64,000 nt of DNA from M3007 sp031373665 (GTDB taxonomy: Bacteria; Bacteroidota; Bacteroidia; Chitinophagales; Saprospiraceae), in NCBI GenBank assembly GCA_031373665.1, contig JANMMZ010000009.1:1-64000 (forward strand), read 5' to 3'. The notes beneath the pieces are model-generated. The model had not been told where the DNA came from, did not search any database, and worked only from the letters and a program-made list of their open reading frames with translations. Each line of letters starts with the position of its first letter. Positions within the stretch are counted from its first letter, which is position 1. Positions 7,723-16,958 of this stretch are shown piece by piece. Made by a program: the position numbers and the translations under genes.

Positions 7723-9210
7723 ATGTACTTACTAGGTTTCGACATAGGTTCTTCTTCGGTAAAGGTTTCACTTGTGGATGCGCGACACTCTGTTGCTATT
7801 GCCACGGTACAATCGCCCAATACGGAAATGGAAATTATGGCTCCCCATTTGGGTTGGGCCGAGCAAAATCCTAGTGTTTGGTGGCAACATTGCTGTCTCG
7901 CGGTTAAGAAACTATTGGGTCAAACAAACATCAATACTTCAGAAATTGGGGCGATTGGTATTTCTTATCAAATGCACGGATTGGTGGCGGTGGATTCAGG
8001 TGGGCAAGTCATCAGGCCAGCCATTATTTGGTGTGACTCAAGGGCTGTCGAAATCGGGGACAAGGCTTTTCGCGATTTGGGCGAGTCTTATTGCTTGGAG
8101 CATTGCCTCAATTCACCGGGCAATTTTACGGCCTCCAAAATGAAATGGGTCAAAGAAAACGAAGCGGAAAAGTTTTCAAAAATTCACAAACTGATGTTGC
8201 CCGGCGATTATCTCGCCTATCGGATGACTGGTGAAATGACAACTACCGTCAGTGGCCTTTCCGAAGGTATTTTATGGGATTTCAAAGAAAATAAGATTGC
8301 CGATAGGCTACTCAAGTATTACGGATTGTCGGAGGATCTTATTCCAGATATCGTACCCACATTTGGGCATCATGGCAAATTGACCCAAATAGCCGCCGAA
8401 GCCCTTGGGCTCTCAGAAGGTACGCCTGTGACTTACCGTGCTGGAGATCAGCCCAACAATGCCCTTTCCCTCAAAGCCTTACAACCGGGTGAAGTGGCTG
8501 CCACAGGTGGTACATCTGGCGTTGTATATGGCGTGGTGGATAAGTTGGTGTTTGATCGCCAGAATCGAGTGAATAGTTTTGCGCATGTGAACCATACGGC
8601 TGCTAAGCCTCGTATAGGTGTACTGCTTTGTATTAATGGGGCTGGTATCCAATACAGTTGGGTACGCCGCCAAGTAGCAGGCCATGGGGTAAGTTACCCC
8701 GATATGGAGCGGATGGCTTCCGAGATTCCCACCGGGAGCGACGGCCTGCGTATCATCCCTTTTGGCAATGGTTCGGAGCGATTGTTGGGCAATGAAAATA
8801 TGGGCGCGCAAATACTGAACTTAAATTTTAACAGGCATGGAAAAGCCCATTTCTATCGTGCTGCCTTGGAGGGCGTTGCTTTTTCCTTTGTATATGGCAT
8901 GAAAGTACTGCAAGATCTGGGGTTGAATGTGTCGGTGTTGCGGGTTGGAAATGACAATCTTTTCCAATCTGCCATCTTTTCCACGACCATTTCCAACCTA
9001 TTGGGCTGTAAGATCGAGTTGCTAAAGACCACTGGATCTACTGGAGCCGCCATCGCCGCTGGCGTTGGCATAGGGCTTTGGTCAAAAGTAGGAGAAGGGC
9101 TTGGAGCCTTGAATACTGCTGGTGTATATGAGCCGGGATCGTCCGTAAATGGAAAATACACCGATATGTACGAAGATTGGGTAACGCGTTTGGAAAAAGC
9201 ACGTTCATGA
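7723..9210 (+). CDS. xylB: Xylulokinase
   Basis: Phosphorylates D-xylulose to xylulose 5-phosphate with ATP, feeding the pentose phosphate pathway. 495 residues, usual length for the FGGY family. Seen: the N-terminal phosphate-1 motif LGFDIGSSSVKVSLVD, the substrate loop YQMHGLVAVDSGG, WCDSRA, the catalytic-Asp region YRAGDQPNNALS, the glycine-rich ATP motif ATGGTSGVVYG, and the C-terminal LLKTTGSTGAAIAAGVG. Xylose isomerase follows 24 bp downstream, so identity as XylB rather than another FGGY kinase is well supported. No dedicated xylose transporter or XylR is in the window. Confidence 0.95.
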   Translation: MYLLGFDIGSSSVKVSLVDARHSVAIATVQSPNTEMEIMAPHLGWAEQNPSVWWQHCCLAVKKLLGQTNINTSEIGAIGISYQMHGLVAVDSGGQVIRPAIIWCDSRAVEIGDKAFRDLGESYCLEHCLNSPGNFTASKMKWVKENEAEKFSKIHKLMLPGDYLAYRMTGEMTTTVSGLSEGILWDFKENKIADRLLKYYGLSEDLIPDIVPTFGHHGKLTQIAAEALGLSEGTPVTYRAGDQPNNALSLKALQPGEVAATGGTSGVVYGVVDKLVFDRQNRVNSFAHVNHTAAKPRIGVLLCINGAGIQYSWVRRQVAGHGVSYPDMERMASEIPTGSDGLRIIPFGNGSERLLGNENMGAQILNLNFNRHGKAHFYRAALEGVAFSFVYGMKVLQDLGLNVSVLRVGNDNLFQSAIFSTTISNLLGCKIELLKTTGSTGAAIAAGVGIGLWSKVGEGLGALNTAGVYEPGSSVNGKYTDMYEDWVTRLEKARS

Positions 9211-9234
9211 AAAATAAAATAATACTATAACAAT

Positions 9235-10590
9235 ATGTCTAAACCACAGCAAAGTGCCACAGTGCGAACCACACTTGGAGATACAGAATATTTTAAAGGC
9301 ATCAGCCCCATCAAATTTGAAGGCCGTGACAGCGATAATCCTTTATCCTATCGTTTTTACGACGCAACCCGAGTAGTAGGTGGTAAAACCATGCAAGATC
9401 ACCTGCGCTTTGCCGTCAGTTATTGGCATACATTCTGTGGCACTGGCGGAGATCCATTTGGCCTTCCAACCAAGTTTTTCCCTTGGCTGACTGCCGCTGA
9501 TCCAATACAGCAGGCTAAAGATAAAATGGACGCGGCGTTTGAGTTTATCACAAAATTGGGCGTTCCGTACTATTGTTTCCACGATTATGATGTTGTGGCA
9601 GAAGGTTCAAGTTTGGCAGAAAGCGAACGCCGCCTTCAAACGATGACGGCTTATGCCAAAGAAAAACAACAAGCAAGCGGAGTGGGGTTACTTTGGGGTA
9701 CGGCAAACTTGTTTAGTAACCCGCGATTTATGAATGGGGCTTCTACCAATCCCGATTTTGAAGTAGTGGCTTATGCTGGGGCTCAGGTTAAAAATGCCAT
9801 AGATGCCACCATCGAATTGGATGGGGAAGGGTACGTGTTCTGGGGCGGTCGCGAAGGGTATCTTTCGCTGCTGAACACCAATATGAAAAAGGAACTGGAT
9901 CACATGGGGCGGTTCTTGACAATGGCTCGTGACTATGCCCGCAAAAACGGATTCAAAGGCACGTTTTATATAGAACCCAAGCCAATGGAGCCCTCCAAGC
10001 ACCAGTATGATTTTGACTCGGCTACGGTCGTTGGATTCCTCCGCGAACACGGATTAGACAAAGATTTCAAACTAAATGTGGAGGTCAACCACGCTACTTT
10101 AGCCTTGCATACATTCCAACATGAATTGCAAGTAGCAGCCGATGCGGGCATGTTGGGCTCTATGGATGCCAACCGTGGCGACTACCAAAATGGATGGGAT
10201 ACGGATCAGTTTCCTAATAATGTGATGGAACTCACAGAAGCCATGCTTGTCATATTGGAATCTGGTGGTTTTCAAGGGGGGGGTATCAATTTTGACGCCA
10301 AAACCCGCCGAAATTCCAGTGATTTAGAAGATATTTTCTATGCCCACATTGGTGGAATGGATTGTTTTGCTCGCGCGCTTTTGGCAGCACAGAGCATATT
10401 GGAAGCCGGTACTTACACCAATATGAGAGCAGAACGCTACGCTTCCTTCAACAGCGACAACGGCCAAGCCTTTGAGCATGGAAAGTTAACATTGGAAGAC
10501 CTCGCCAAAATAGCCCACCACAATGGGGAACCCCAACAACGGAGCGGAAAACAAGAATGGTTCGAAAATTTGATCAACCGACACATTTGA
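9235..10590 (+). CDS. xylA: Xylose isomerase
   Basis: Interconverts D-xylose and D-xylulose in the cytoplasm; needs two divalent metal ions. 451 residues, the long class II form usual in Bacteroidota. Seen: YYCFHDYDVVAEG with the catalytic His-Asp pair, GYVFWGGREGYLSL, the metal ligands in IEPKPMEPSKHQYDFD and NVEVNHATLALHTFQHEL, the MDANRGDYQNGWDTDQFP metal loop, and GGINFDAKTRRNS. Second gene of xylBA. The following DUF2142 gene starts 21 bp later and could be read through from this operon. Confidence 0.97.
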   Translation: MSKPQQSATVRTTLGDTEYFKGISPIKFEGRDSDNPLSYRFYDATRVVGGKTMQDHLRFAVSYWHTFCGTGGDPFGLPTKFFPWLTAADPIQQAKDKMDAAFEFITKLGVPYYCFHDYDVVAEGSSLAESERRLQTMTAYAKEKQQASGVGLLWGTANLFSNPRFMNGASTNPDFEVVAYAGAQVKNAIDATIELDGEGYVFWGGREGYLSLLNTNMKKELDHMGRFLTMARDYARKNGFKGTFYIEPKPMEPSKHQYDFDSATVVGFLREHGLDKDFKLNVEVNHATLALHTFQHELQVAADAGMLGSMDANRGDYQNGWDTDQFPNNVMELTEAMLVILESGGFQGGGINFDAKTRRNSSDLEDIFYAHIGGMDCFARALLAAQSILEAGTYTNMRAERYASFNSDNGQAFEHGKLTLEDLAKIAHHNGEPQQRSGKQEWFENLINRHI

Positions 10591-10611
10591 TGTAAATTCT
10601 GATCAAATAAT

Positions 10612-11988
10612 ATGAACCCAAAGCAATACGCAACTCCTGTTTTCAACTACCGCCATCCATTGATTTGGATGGCGGTATTCGGAGTCTTGTATGTTTTTCT
10701 AATTCCACCATTTCAGTCGCCCGACGAACCTAATCATTTTCTGCGAGCATATCAGATCAGTGAAGGGCATTTATTTCCAGAAAAAACGGATGCCCGATTG
10801 GGCGGCGTACTGCCTCGAAGCCTTGATCAACTAGTGGATACTTTCGCCTATTTGAAAAACAATTACGATTCAAGGCTAAGTACCTCGTCTTTGCAATATG
10901 CGGCGAGCATAGCGTTAAACAGCGAAGATCGCCAATTTCACGATTTTGTAAATACGGCCATTTACGCACCCTTGGGCTACCTGCCCCAGTCTTTAGGGAT
11001 CTTCATTGCACGTATTTTTGGCGGCGGTCCTTTGCAGATGTTTTATGCCGCTCGATTGTTCAATTTTTTCGCTTGGCTCGGTTTACTGGCCATGACCTTA
11101 CGCCTATTGCCTGCGTTTGCGCAGATACACATAGCACTTGGTGCCTTGCCTGCTACCTTGGTGATGAGTGCTTCTGCCAATGGGGAAATTTTGTCCAACG
11201 CCCTATGTTGGTATCTGATCGCTTATTTTGGGACTCATCATTGGAGGCAGACACAGACCAGCGGTAGGGCTCATTGGCTATTGCCTTTATTGATCCCTCA
11301 GAAACTCATCACCTTGCCACTAGTGCTACTCACGCTCTGGGAAAAAACGGCCAGTTTTAAGAAAAAAGCCTTGGAATTTACATTATTATGCTTGGTGTCT
11401 TGTTTGGTGGCATGGTATTGGGCTGCTACAGCCAATGCTTGGTTCATTGCTTATGATGATTACAATCCTACCTATCGCGATACCCAGACCCTCAATAGAG
11501 GCGTGAATCCTCAAGCGCAATTAGATTATGTGATGCACCATCCAGTGGTATTTGTGGGCACGGTTTCACATTCATTGGTGGCTACTACCCCAGCCATGAT
11601 GGCGCATTTTGTAGGAAAATTTGGATGGGAAAAGAACTACTTGCCAACTGCTTGGATAGCCATGCTTTGGTTAGTCCTTTTGCTGCTTATTTGTACCGTG
11701 GAACGCCCCTTGGATTGGCCTAAAAAAGCCATTGGAGCAACTGTGGTCATAGGATATGTTCTCTTGTTTTCAGTGACCATGTACGCACTCTGGTTCAAGG
11801 TAGGTGCCAATAAAATGGATAATTGGCAGGGGCGGTACTTTACGGCTATTGCACCTTTAGCCGCCCTTGTAATAGCCAATCAATACTTGGCAAAGTACCG
11901 TGATAAGATCTATACGGTTGCTACCTTATTGTTGGTTCTGTCCAATTTTCATATGCTGTTTATGATTTGGTGCCGGTACTGGCTATGA
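10612..11988 (+). CDS. DUF2142-family polytopic membrane protein
   Basis: 458 residues with about ten hydrophobic helices. The conserved N-terminal signature of DUF2142, PPFQSPDEPNHFLRAYQISEGH, follows the first helix, and the large extracytoplasmic loop before helix 2 (residues about 35-120) is present. The acidic DE pair after the first helix resembles the catalytic arrangement of GT-C glycosyltransferases, so a lipid-linked sugar transferase is possible but unproven. Its 3' end overlaps the convergent aroQ gene by 29 bp. Confidence 0.85.
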   Translation: MNPKQYATPVFNYRHPLIWMAVFGVLYVFLIPPFQSPDEPNHFLRAYQISEGHLFPEKTDARLGGVLPRSLDQLVDTFAYLKNNYDSRLSTSSLQYAASIALNSEDRQFHDFVNTAIYAPLGYLPQSLGIFIARIFGGGPLQMFYAARLFNFFAWLGLLAMTLRLLPAFAQIHIALGALPATLVMSASANGEILSNALCWYLIAYFGTHHWRQTQTSGRAHWLLPLLIPQKLITLPLVLLTLWEKTASFKKKALEFTLLCLVSCLVAWYWAATANAWFIAYDDYNPTYRDTQTLNRGVNPQAQLDYVMHHPVVFVGTVSHSLVATTPAMMAHFVGKFGWEKNYLPTAWIAMLWLVLLLLICTVERPLDWPKKAIGATVVIGYVLLFSVTMYALWFKVGANKMDNWQGRYFTAIAPLAALVIANQYLAKYRDKIYTVATLLLVLSNFHMLFMIWCRYWL

Positions 11989-12394
11989 GTTGCTCCACTG
12001 CCAATCGGTAACCGTGGAGGCCACAACCAATGATGCAGCCTGCCGCATGAGCACTGATATAGGAGTGGTGTCGAAAAGTCTCCCGTTTGAAAACATTGCT
12101 AATATGTACTTCTATAACAGGCGTGGTGATAGCCGCCACAGCATCGCCAAGGGCAATGGAACTATGGGTAAATGCGCCAGCATTCAGGATAATACCATCG
12201 GCTGAAAAACCGACCTGGTGTAAGGTATCTAACAACAATCCTTCATGATTACTCTGAAAATATTCCAATTGAATATCAGGGAATTCAGCCCTTAATTCCT
12301 TCAAATAATCGTCAAAAGACCTGCTCCCATAAATTTCTGGCTCTCTCTTTCCCAACAAGTTGAGGTTTGGACCGTTTATGATGTATATTTGCAT
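11960..12394 (-). CDS. aroQ: 3-dehydroquinate dehydratase, type II
   Basis: Third step of the shikimate pathway: dehydrates 3-dehydroquinate to 3-dehydroshikimate. 144 residues, normal for the dodecameric type II enzyme. Seen: IINGPNLNLLGKREPEIYG with the catalytic Arg and Tyr, FQSNHEG, ILNAGAFTHSS, and the PVIEVHISN active-site His segment. I use ATG 12394 rather than the upstream TTG at 12400, since MQIYIINGPN is the family N-terminus. A box-like GATCTTTGCG stretch touches the start codon, suggesting a very short leader. The 3' end overlaps the DUF2142 gene. Confidence 0.95.
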   Translation of the reverse strand: MQIYIINGPNLNLLGKREPEIYGSRSFDDYLKELRAEFPDIQLEYFQSNHEGLLLDTLHQVGFSADGIILNAGAFTHSSIALGDAVAAITTPVIEVHISNVFKRETFRHHSYISAHAAGCIIGCGLHGYRLAVEQLIASTGTKS

Positions 12395-12427
12395 ACGCAA
12401 AGATCATTTATTTTTGAATACTGAACT

Positions 12428-13882
12428 ATGATTTTAAGAATATTAATAAAAACGCCGGCTATTATTGGGTGCTTAATTCTGGTTGTATCTGGATATTGCT
12501 CCGTATTGAACGCTCAGAGTATGGCCATTTCCGAAGGTTTATCCATTAAAAACGATTATGGTTACGACCTTATTGGCCGCTTGCGCGACCGTATATTATT
12601 ATTTAGGGACAAGTACAATGATTTTGAAATACAGGCATATGACGATCAGATGCGCCCCGCTTGGAATCGTGAACTAAACGATATTGAGCACAAAGGAGTG
12701 CAAATTATTTGCGTTTCAGCAAGTAGAAATGATTTTTCCGTTATTTTTAAACACCGTAAAAAAGGTAGAACCACGCTCAGGGTACACAAGTATGATCCGG
12801 GCGCAAAACTAATAGATAGCATGGTCGTGAAAGACTACGGGGAGCGTGTTTTCTCCCCGCCGGTGCTTGATTTTGTGCGCAGTGAAGACCGCAATTGTAT
12901 TGTGGTGTATAATACGGCCGAACAAAATCTATTGGAATCTACTTGTTTGCGTTTGGACAAAATGCAAGTACTTTGGGATAAGACTATTCATACCTCTGAA
13001 GACCAAGGTGATTTGGATGATATTAGGATGGTGGTGAGCGACAAGGGCGACTTTTTCCTTTCTTCGGAACATCAAAACAAAAGAAATAAAGCGGAACTAC
13101 ACGAAGTACATCTCCTGAAAATCGGGATTGGGACTGACGAAGAAGTCATTCGTTTCCCATTGACCGATGTGACGACTGTTGATTCCAAACTAGAATTTGA
13201 TAACCTGCATGGCAATGTGGTTATATCGGGGCTATACGCTGACAAAAATCGCGACCGTAGCAATGGCGTTTTCTTCTTCAGTTATCACGCCGATTCCAAG
13301 GCCAAAATCATGCGTCGAGAGCCTTTTGATGATAAATTTATTTCCATTTTGAGACAAAAGAATGTGGAAGATGATACCAAAGGCATTTTAGATTGCGATG
13401 TGGATCAGATCGTTTTGCGGCAAGATGGGGGGGCATTGTTGTTTGTAGAACTCCACCATGAAATACAACGCGGCACTGCCAATGGGCGCGGATTCATGCG
13501 CGATGGGAGCCGTATGGTTGTTGATTTTTATTATGAAGACATGTTTGTGATAGCCATCAGCCCCAAGGGTGAAGTGCAATGGAAAACTATATTGCACAAA
13601 AAACAGTACTCCCAAGACGATGAAGGCACTTTTTCTTCTTTTTTTCTGATGCGGCAAATAGATCGGCTTCGATTTTTATTCAATGACGAAATAAAAACCG
13701 AAAACACTTGCAGTGAATACGTCATTTCACCCATCGGGGAGTTTGATCGAAACAGCCTTCTCACGACCGAAGGCCAAAATATGCGACTCCGGTTTCGGGA
13801 TGCTTTGCAGGTTTCAGCGCAAGAATGCTTGATCCCTTCAGAGTATCGGAATAAATTGAGGTTGGTACTGTTGAAATATTAG
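12428..13882 (+). CDS. Exported protein of unknown function
   Basis: 484 residues. A hydrophobic N-terminal segment (residues about 8-28, ending VLNAQ) is a likely signal peptide. The rest is a string of short beta-type segments with internally similar patterns (for example FEIQAYDDQMRPAWNREL, then TTLRVHKYDPGAKLIDSM, then STCLRLDKMQVLWDKT), which suggests a beta-propeller. I do not recognise a named family. The gene is divergent from aroQ (33 bp apart). Its stop codon TAG is formed by the junction with the palindromic element at 13882-14040; without that insertion the stop would be TAA at the same place. Confidence 0.75.
   Translation: MILRILIKTPAIIGCLILVVSGYCSVLNAQSMAISEGLSIKNDYGYDLIGRLRDRILLFRDKYNDFEIQAYDDQMRPAWNRELNDIEHKGVQIICVSASRNDFSVIFKHRKKGRTTLRVHKYDPGAKLIDSMVVKDYGERVFSPPVLDFVRSEDRNCIVVYNTAEQNLLESTCLRLDKMQVLWDKTIHTSEDQGDLDDIRMVVSDKGDFFLSSEHQNKRNKAELHEVHLLKIGIGTDEEVIRFPLTDVTTVDSKLEFDNLHGNVVISGLYADKNRDRSNGVFFFSYHADSKAKIMRREPFDDKFISILRQKNVEDDTKGILDCDVDQIVLRQDGGALLFVELHHEIQRGTANGRGFMRDGSRMVVDFYYEDMFVIAISPKGEVQWKTILHKKQYSQDDEGTFSSFFLMRQIDRLRFLFNDEIKTENTCSEYVISPIGEFDRNSLLTTEGQNMRLRFRDALQVSAQECLIPSEYRNKLRLVLLKY
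13877..13881. repeat. Left copy of TATTA target-site duplication
   Basis: TATTA directly precedes the left inverted repeat and is repeated at 14041-14045 directly after the right one. Confidence 0.6.
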
Positions 13883-14040
13883 AGTTGGTGCAGTGGGGGC
13901 GTTTGTGCGAACCGACGACAAATTTTATTTTAGATAAGGCAAAATTTGCAGTCAAATGCGGGTGATTTGGCGAAAATTTTAACGCAGTATAAAATGAAAT
14001 TTGGTCGATTCGTGCAAACAGCACCCCACTGCACCAACTC
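13882..14040. mobile_element. MITE-like 159-bp palindromic element
   Basis: The ends GAGTTGGTGCAGTGGGG and CCCCACTGCACCAACTC are perfect 17-bp inverted repeats. The rest of the two halves also pairs imperfectly, for example CAAATTTTATTTTA against TAAAATGAAATTTG and GCAAAATTTGC against CGAAAATTTTAAC. A direct TATTA lies on both sides. No coding frame for a transposase fits. Removing the element and one TATTA gives ...TATTAACTAC..., so two convergent genes would end stop-to-stop with no gap. It is thus most simply a non-autonomous transposable element that landed between them. It can also act as a bidirectional terminator hairpin. The mobilising transposase family is not identified. Confidence 0.7.
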
Positions 14041-14045
14041 TATTA
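14041..14045. repeat. Right copy of TATTA target-site duplication
   Basis: Matches 13877-13881 exactly and sits directly at the outer edge of the right terminal inverted repeat. Confidence 0.6.
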
Positions 14046-14046
14046 A

Positions 14047-15141
14047 CTACATCTGCGCCTTAGAAACCAGCCAAGCGGCAAAAACGATAAAAATAAGGTT
14101 AGGAATCCACATACTCAAGAGCACTGGCATGGTGCCGCTGCTGGCAAAGGAAACAGCAAATTTAGAGAACAAAATAAAGATGGCACCAATACCAATGGCA
14201 AGCGCCAAATGTAGCCCCATGCCTCCCCGTACTTTTCGGCCTGCCACGGCCAAACCAATGATCGTCAATATGATATTCGTGACGGCATCGGCGGTACGGC
14301 GGTATATTTCCACTTCAAATTGCTTGGTATTGGAGAGTCCGCGCACATGGTCGCGATCCAATACATCGTAAAGTTCGCTAGTGGTCAATTCTTGATTGTG
14401 GTTCTGGAAAAAGATAAAATCTTTGGGAGTCAAGTTAATGGCAGTATCCAAGGGGGTCTTTATTTTTTGATAAGTTTCCTTCATCCCATCGAAAGTACGC
14501 ACCGTATATTCTGATGTTTCCCAGCGGTTGGGATCACCCTTCCATTTGAGGGTTTCGGCATCCAGAATACTGATGATTTTATTGCCATCAAATTTTTCGA
14601 GCCGCAAGCCGCTGATGGTTTGGTTGCTTTTATTATAGCCCCTGATATGGGTTTTTACGCCCGGTGCCACTAAAAAATGTACATTGGAAGTACGTCCTTT
14701 GTCTTGATCCGTCCAAACAAACGTGTGCTCAAACCATAATCTAGATTTATTGAGTTTGGGTGCTAGGAAATGGTTGATCGTAAAATGAAATGAAAAAACC
14801 ACCGTCGCCGCGATCAAGTAAGGCCGCATCAATCGCCAAAAACTAACCCCTGCATTTAGGATGGACAATATTTCGGCATTGAAAGCCAACCGCGAGGTAA
14901 AAAAAACAACCGCAATAAGCGTATAAAGCGGCATCAAAAGGCTCGCCATGTGCACCATAAATCCGGCCTCATATGCCAAAATATCTTTCCAAGTACAAGG
15001 CTTTTCAATGAATGTTTGGATTTTATCGCTAAAATCAATGGCCACTGAAATCATGGTACAGATCAGTAGTGCAAAGCAGTAAGTCGTCAGAAAATTTCTG
15101 ATGATATACTTGTCGAGCGTGGTCAGGGTCAGGTATTTCAT
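14047..15141 (-). CDS. LptF/LptG-family (YjgP/YjgQ) lipopolysaccharide export permease
   Basis: Inner-membrane permease subunit of the Lpt machine that extracts lipopolysaccharide towards the periplasmic bridge. 364 residues. Seen: the family opening LDKYIIRNFLTTY, three helices in the first 120 residues, a periplasmic beta-jellyroll part (about 130-260), then three C-terminal helices including NIILTIIGLAVAGRKVRGGMG. Last gene of nadD-mutY-ssb-gldE-lptG, 7 bp after gldE. Whether it plays the F or the G role cannot be told. Confidence 0.9.
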   Translation of the reverse strand: MKYLTLTTLDKYIIRNFLTTYCFALLICTMISVAIDFSDKIQTFIEKPCTWKDILAYEAGFMVHMASLLMPLYTLIAVVFFTSRLAFNAEILSILNAGVSFWRLMRPYLIAATVVFSFHFTINHFLAPKLNKSRLWFEHTFVWTDQDKGRTSNVHFLVAPGVKTHIRGYNKSNQTISGLRLEKFDGNKIISILDAETLKWKGDPNRWETSEYTVRTFDGMKETYQKIKTPLDTAINLTPKDFIFFQNHNQELTTSELYDVLDRDHVRGLSNTKQFEVEIYRRTADAVTNIILTIIGLAVAGRKVRGGMGLHLALAIGIGAIFILFSKFAVSFASSGTMPVLLSMWIPNLIFIVFAAWLVSKAQM

Positions 15142-15148
15142 ATCGTGT

Positions 15149-16426
15149 TTATACAGAACGCGGGAGTGATAGTTTTAGTTGCCCTATGCGCCGCCCATCG
15201 GAAGAGGTAATGGTCAGTACATACCCATTCCAGTTAATTTCAGTACCAGTAGCAGGGATATCCCCGCGCAGGGAAAGTGCCAAACCCGCCAAAGTATCTG
15301 CCGTGCCCCGTACCTCATCGAAAGTATCGGGCGAGAGACCCGTAATCCTGAAAAGATCGTTCAGTTGCGTTTGTCCTTCAAAAATATAGTTATAATCATC
15401 TATTTTACGATAGCCAAGGTCTGTTTCTTCATCAAATTCGTCGCGAATATCGCCCGTAACTTCCTCCAAAATATCCTCCAAAGTGACAATGCCCGCACTG
15501 CCCCCATATTCGTCCACGACGATGGCCATGTGCATTTTTTGTTGCTTAAATTCTTGGAGTAATTCGCTGCCGCGTTTGGATTCGGGCACCAAGATCACCT
15601 GTTTGCGCATAAGTGGCGACCAATCGAAATCGGCGGGTTCATCCAAATGCGGCAACAAATCTTTCACGTAAAGAATCCCGATAACATTGTCTAAATCTTC
15701 ACTGAATACCGGCAAACGGGAAAACTCGAAACTGCGCACTTTTCCAAGCAATTCAGCGAACGTATCCCCTTGTTCAATGGCCACTACTTTGGTGCGGGCT
15801 TGCATCACCTGTTTCACCGTCACATCTGAAAATCGGACAATACTCTTGAGTAATTCGATTTCTTGTTTTTCTTCTCTGTCTTTAGGATCGAGCAAGGCTC
15901 CATTTTTTTCATCGCCCAGCATTACTGGACGTTGATTCACTTCCGTCTGTCTGTCTTGATGATGAATCAAAGGCGTAAACAGCCTCCTCCAAAACGAAAT
16001 AAAGCGACTCAAATATCGGAGTGTTTTCGCATTGTTGTCAGAAGTCATCTCATTGCCTTGACTGCGCTTGATAAGCCAGAATCCTAAGGTAAGGCATAGG
16101 GAAACCAAAGAAAGAGCCAATACCCAAATGCACCATCCGGGCAATTGGGTTTCTATCCCAATCTGGTACAAAAAATGCTTAATGATCGTAGATTGTAGAA
16201 AAGTATGAATGATCCATACTGCCAAAAAAACTTTCAAAAACAACCGAGCCAGCAACAGCGCGGCCAAGGCCGGACGTATTTGTCCGACCAATACAATAGC
16301 ACGCTGCGCACCGCCCGAGCCATCGGCTCGAAGTGCTTCCAAGTCATGCGGAGACACCGCTACCAAAGCGCGTTCCGAGAGTACAATCAAAAAATAAACG
16401 ACAAACGCTATGAGTATGATTAGCAT
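15149..16426 (-). CDS. gldE: Gliding-motility-associated GldE / CNNM-CBS-CorC family membrane protein
   Basis: 425 residues: helices in the first about 130 residues (CNNM-type), a tandem CBS pair (about 200-320; VMQARTKVVAIEQGDTFAELL, then MAIVVDEYGGSAGIVTLEDILEEVTGDI), and a C-terminal CorC/HlyC domain. By domain content alone it could be any hemolysin C/CorC-type ion transporter. The position after mutY and ssb is the conserved Bacteroidota gldE locus, which supports the name. GldE is linked with the T9SS/gliding lipoprotein GldD, which is not seen here. Gap to ssb is 6 bp. Confidence 0.85.
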   Translation of the reverse strand: MLIILIAFVVYFLIVLSERALVAVSPHDLEALRADGSGGAQRAIVLVGQIRPALAALLLARLFLKVFLAVWIIHTFLQSTIIKHFLYQIGIETQLPGWCIWVLALSLVSLCLTLGFWLIKRSQGNEMTSDNNAKTLRYLSRFISFWRRLFTPLIHHQDRQTEVNQRPVMLGDEKNGALLDPKDREEKQEIELLKSIVRFSDVTVKQVMQARTKVVAIEQGDTFAELLGKVRSFEFSRLPVFSEDLDNVIGILYVKDLLPHLDEPADFDWSPLMRKQVILVPESKRGSELLQEFKQQKMHMAIVVDEYGGSAGIVTLEDILEEVTGDIRDEFDEETDLGYRKIDDYNYIFEGQTQLNDLFRITGLSPDTFDEVRGTADTLAGLALSLRGDIPATGTEINWNGYVLTITSSDGRRIGQLKLSLPRSV

Positions 16427-16432
16427 GGAATA

Positions 16433-16900
16433 TTAAAATGGCAGATCATCGCCCTGCGCCGGCGGCGGGGGAGGTGTATCTGACACGGTCAATTCTACGT
16501 TTGTACCTGCGCCTGAATTGTAGGTCGGTTCAGCATTGGGGAACCGGCTTTCTGCGGCATTGGCTCCACCACCTTCGCGACGCTCCAACAAGCGGAATGT
16601 GAGCGATTCGATATCGGTCGCATTGCGCTCTACGCCGTCGGTACCTGTGTATTTGCGGTATTTAATTTTACCTTCCACATATACCATCATCCCTTTTTTA
16701 AGGAGTTTTTCGGCTTTTTCGGCTAAATCGCGCCATACCACAATGTTATGCCACTCTGTGTTGGTTTGAAAATTGCCATCTTTATCTTTGTATGACTCAT
16801 TGGTAGCCAATGAAAAACGGCCGACAGCAGTACCATTGTCTAAGTGGCGAACTTCAGGATCTCCGCCAAGATTTCCGATCAGGGTAACTTTATTGATCAT
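16433..16900 (-). CDS. ssb: Single-stranded DNA-binding protein
   Basis: Coats ssDNA in replication, repair and recombination. The start is set at ATG 16900 (MINKVTLIGNLGGDPEVRHL), since the OB-fold begins there; the frame extends 14 codons further upstream. 155 residues: OB-fold to about residue 110 (FSLATNESYKDKDG, TEWHNIVVWRDLAEKAEKLLKKG), a flexible Pro/Gly-rich linker, and the conserved acidic tip DDLPF that recruits partner proteins. It lies between mutY and gldE; a -7 box in the 3' end of mutY offers its own promoter. Confidence 0.96.
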   Translation of the reverse strand: MINKVTLIGNLGGDPEVRHLDNGTAVGRFSLATNESYKDKDGNFQTNTEWHNIVVWRDLAEKAEKLLKKGMMVYVEGKIKYRKYTGTDGVERNATDIESLTFRLLERREGGGANAAESRFPNAEPTYNSGAGTNVELTVSDTPPPPPAQGDDLPF

Positions 16901-16958
16901 GGGTGCAAGATGTTGTGTGACGGTATTAATATCAACCGACACGTGGTTAATAATGTAT

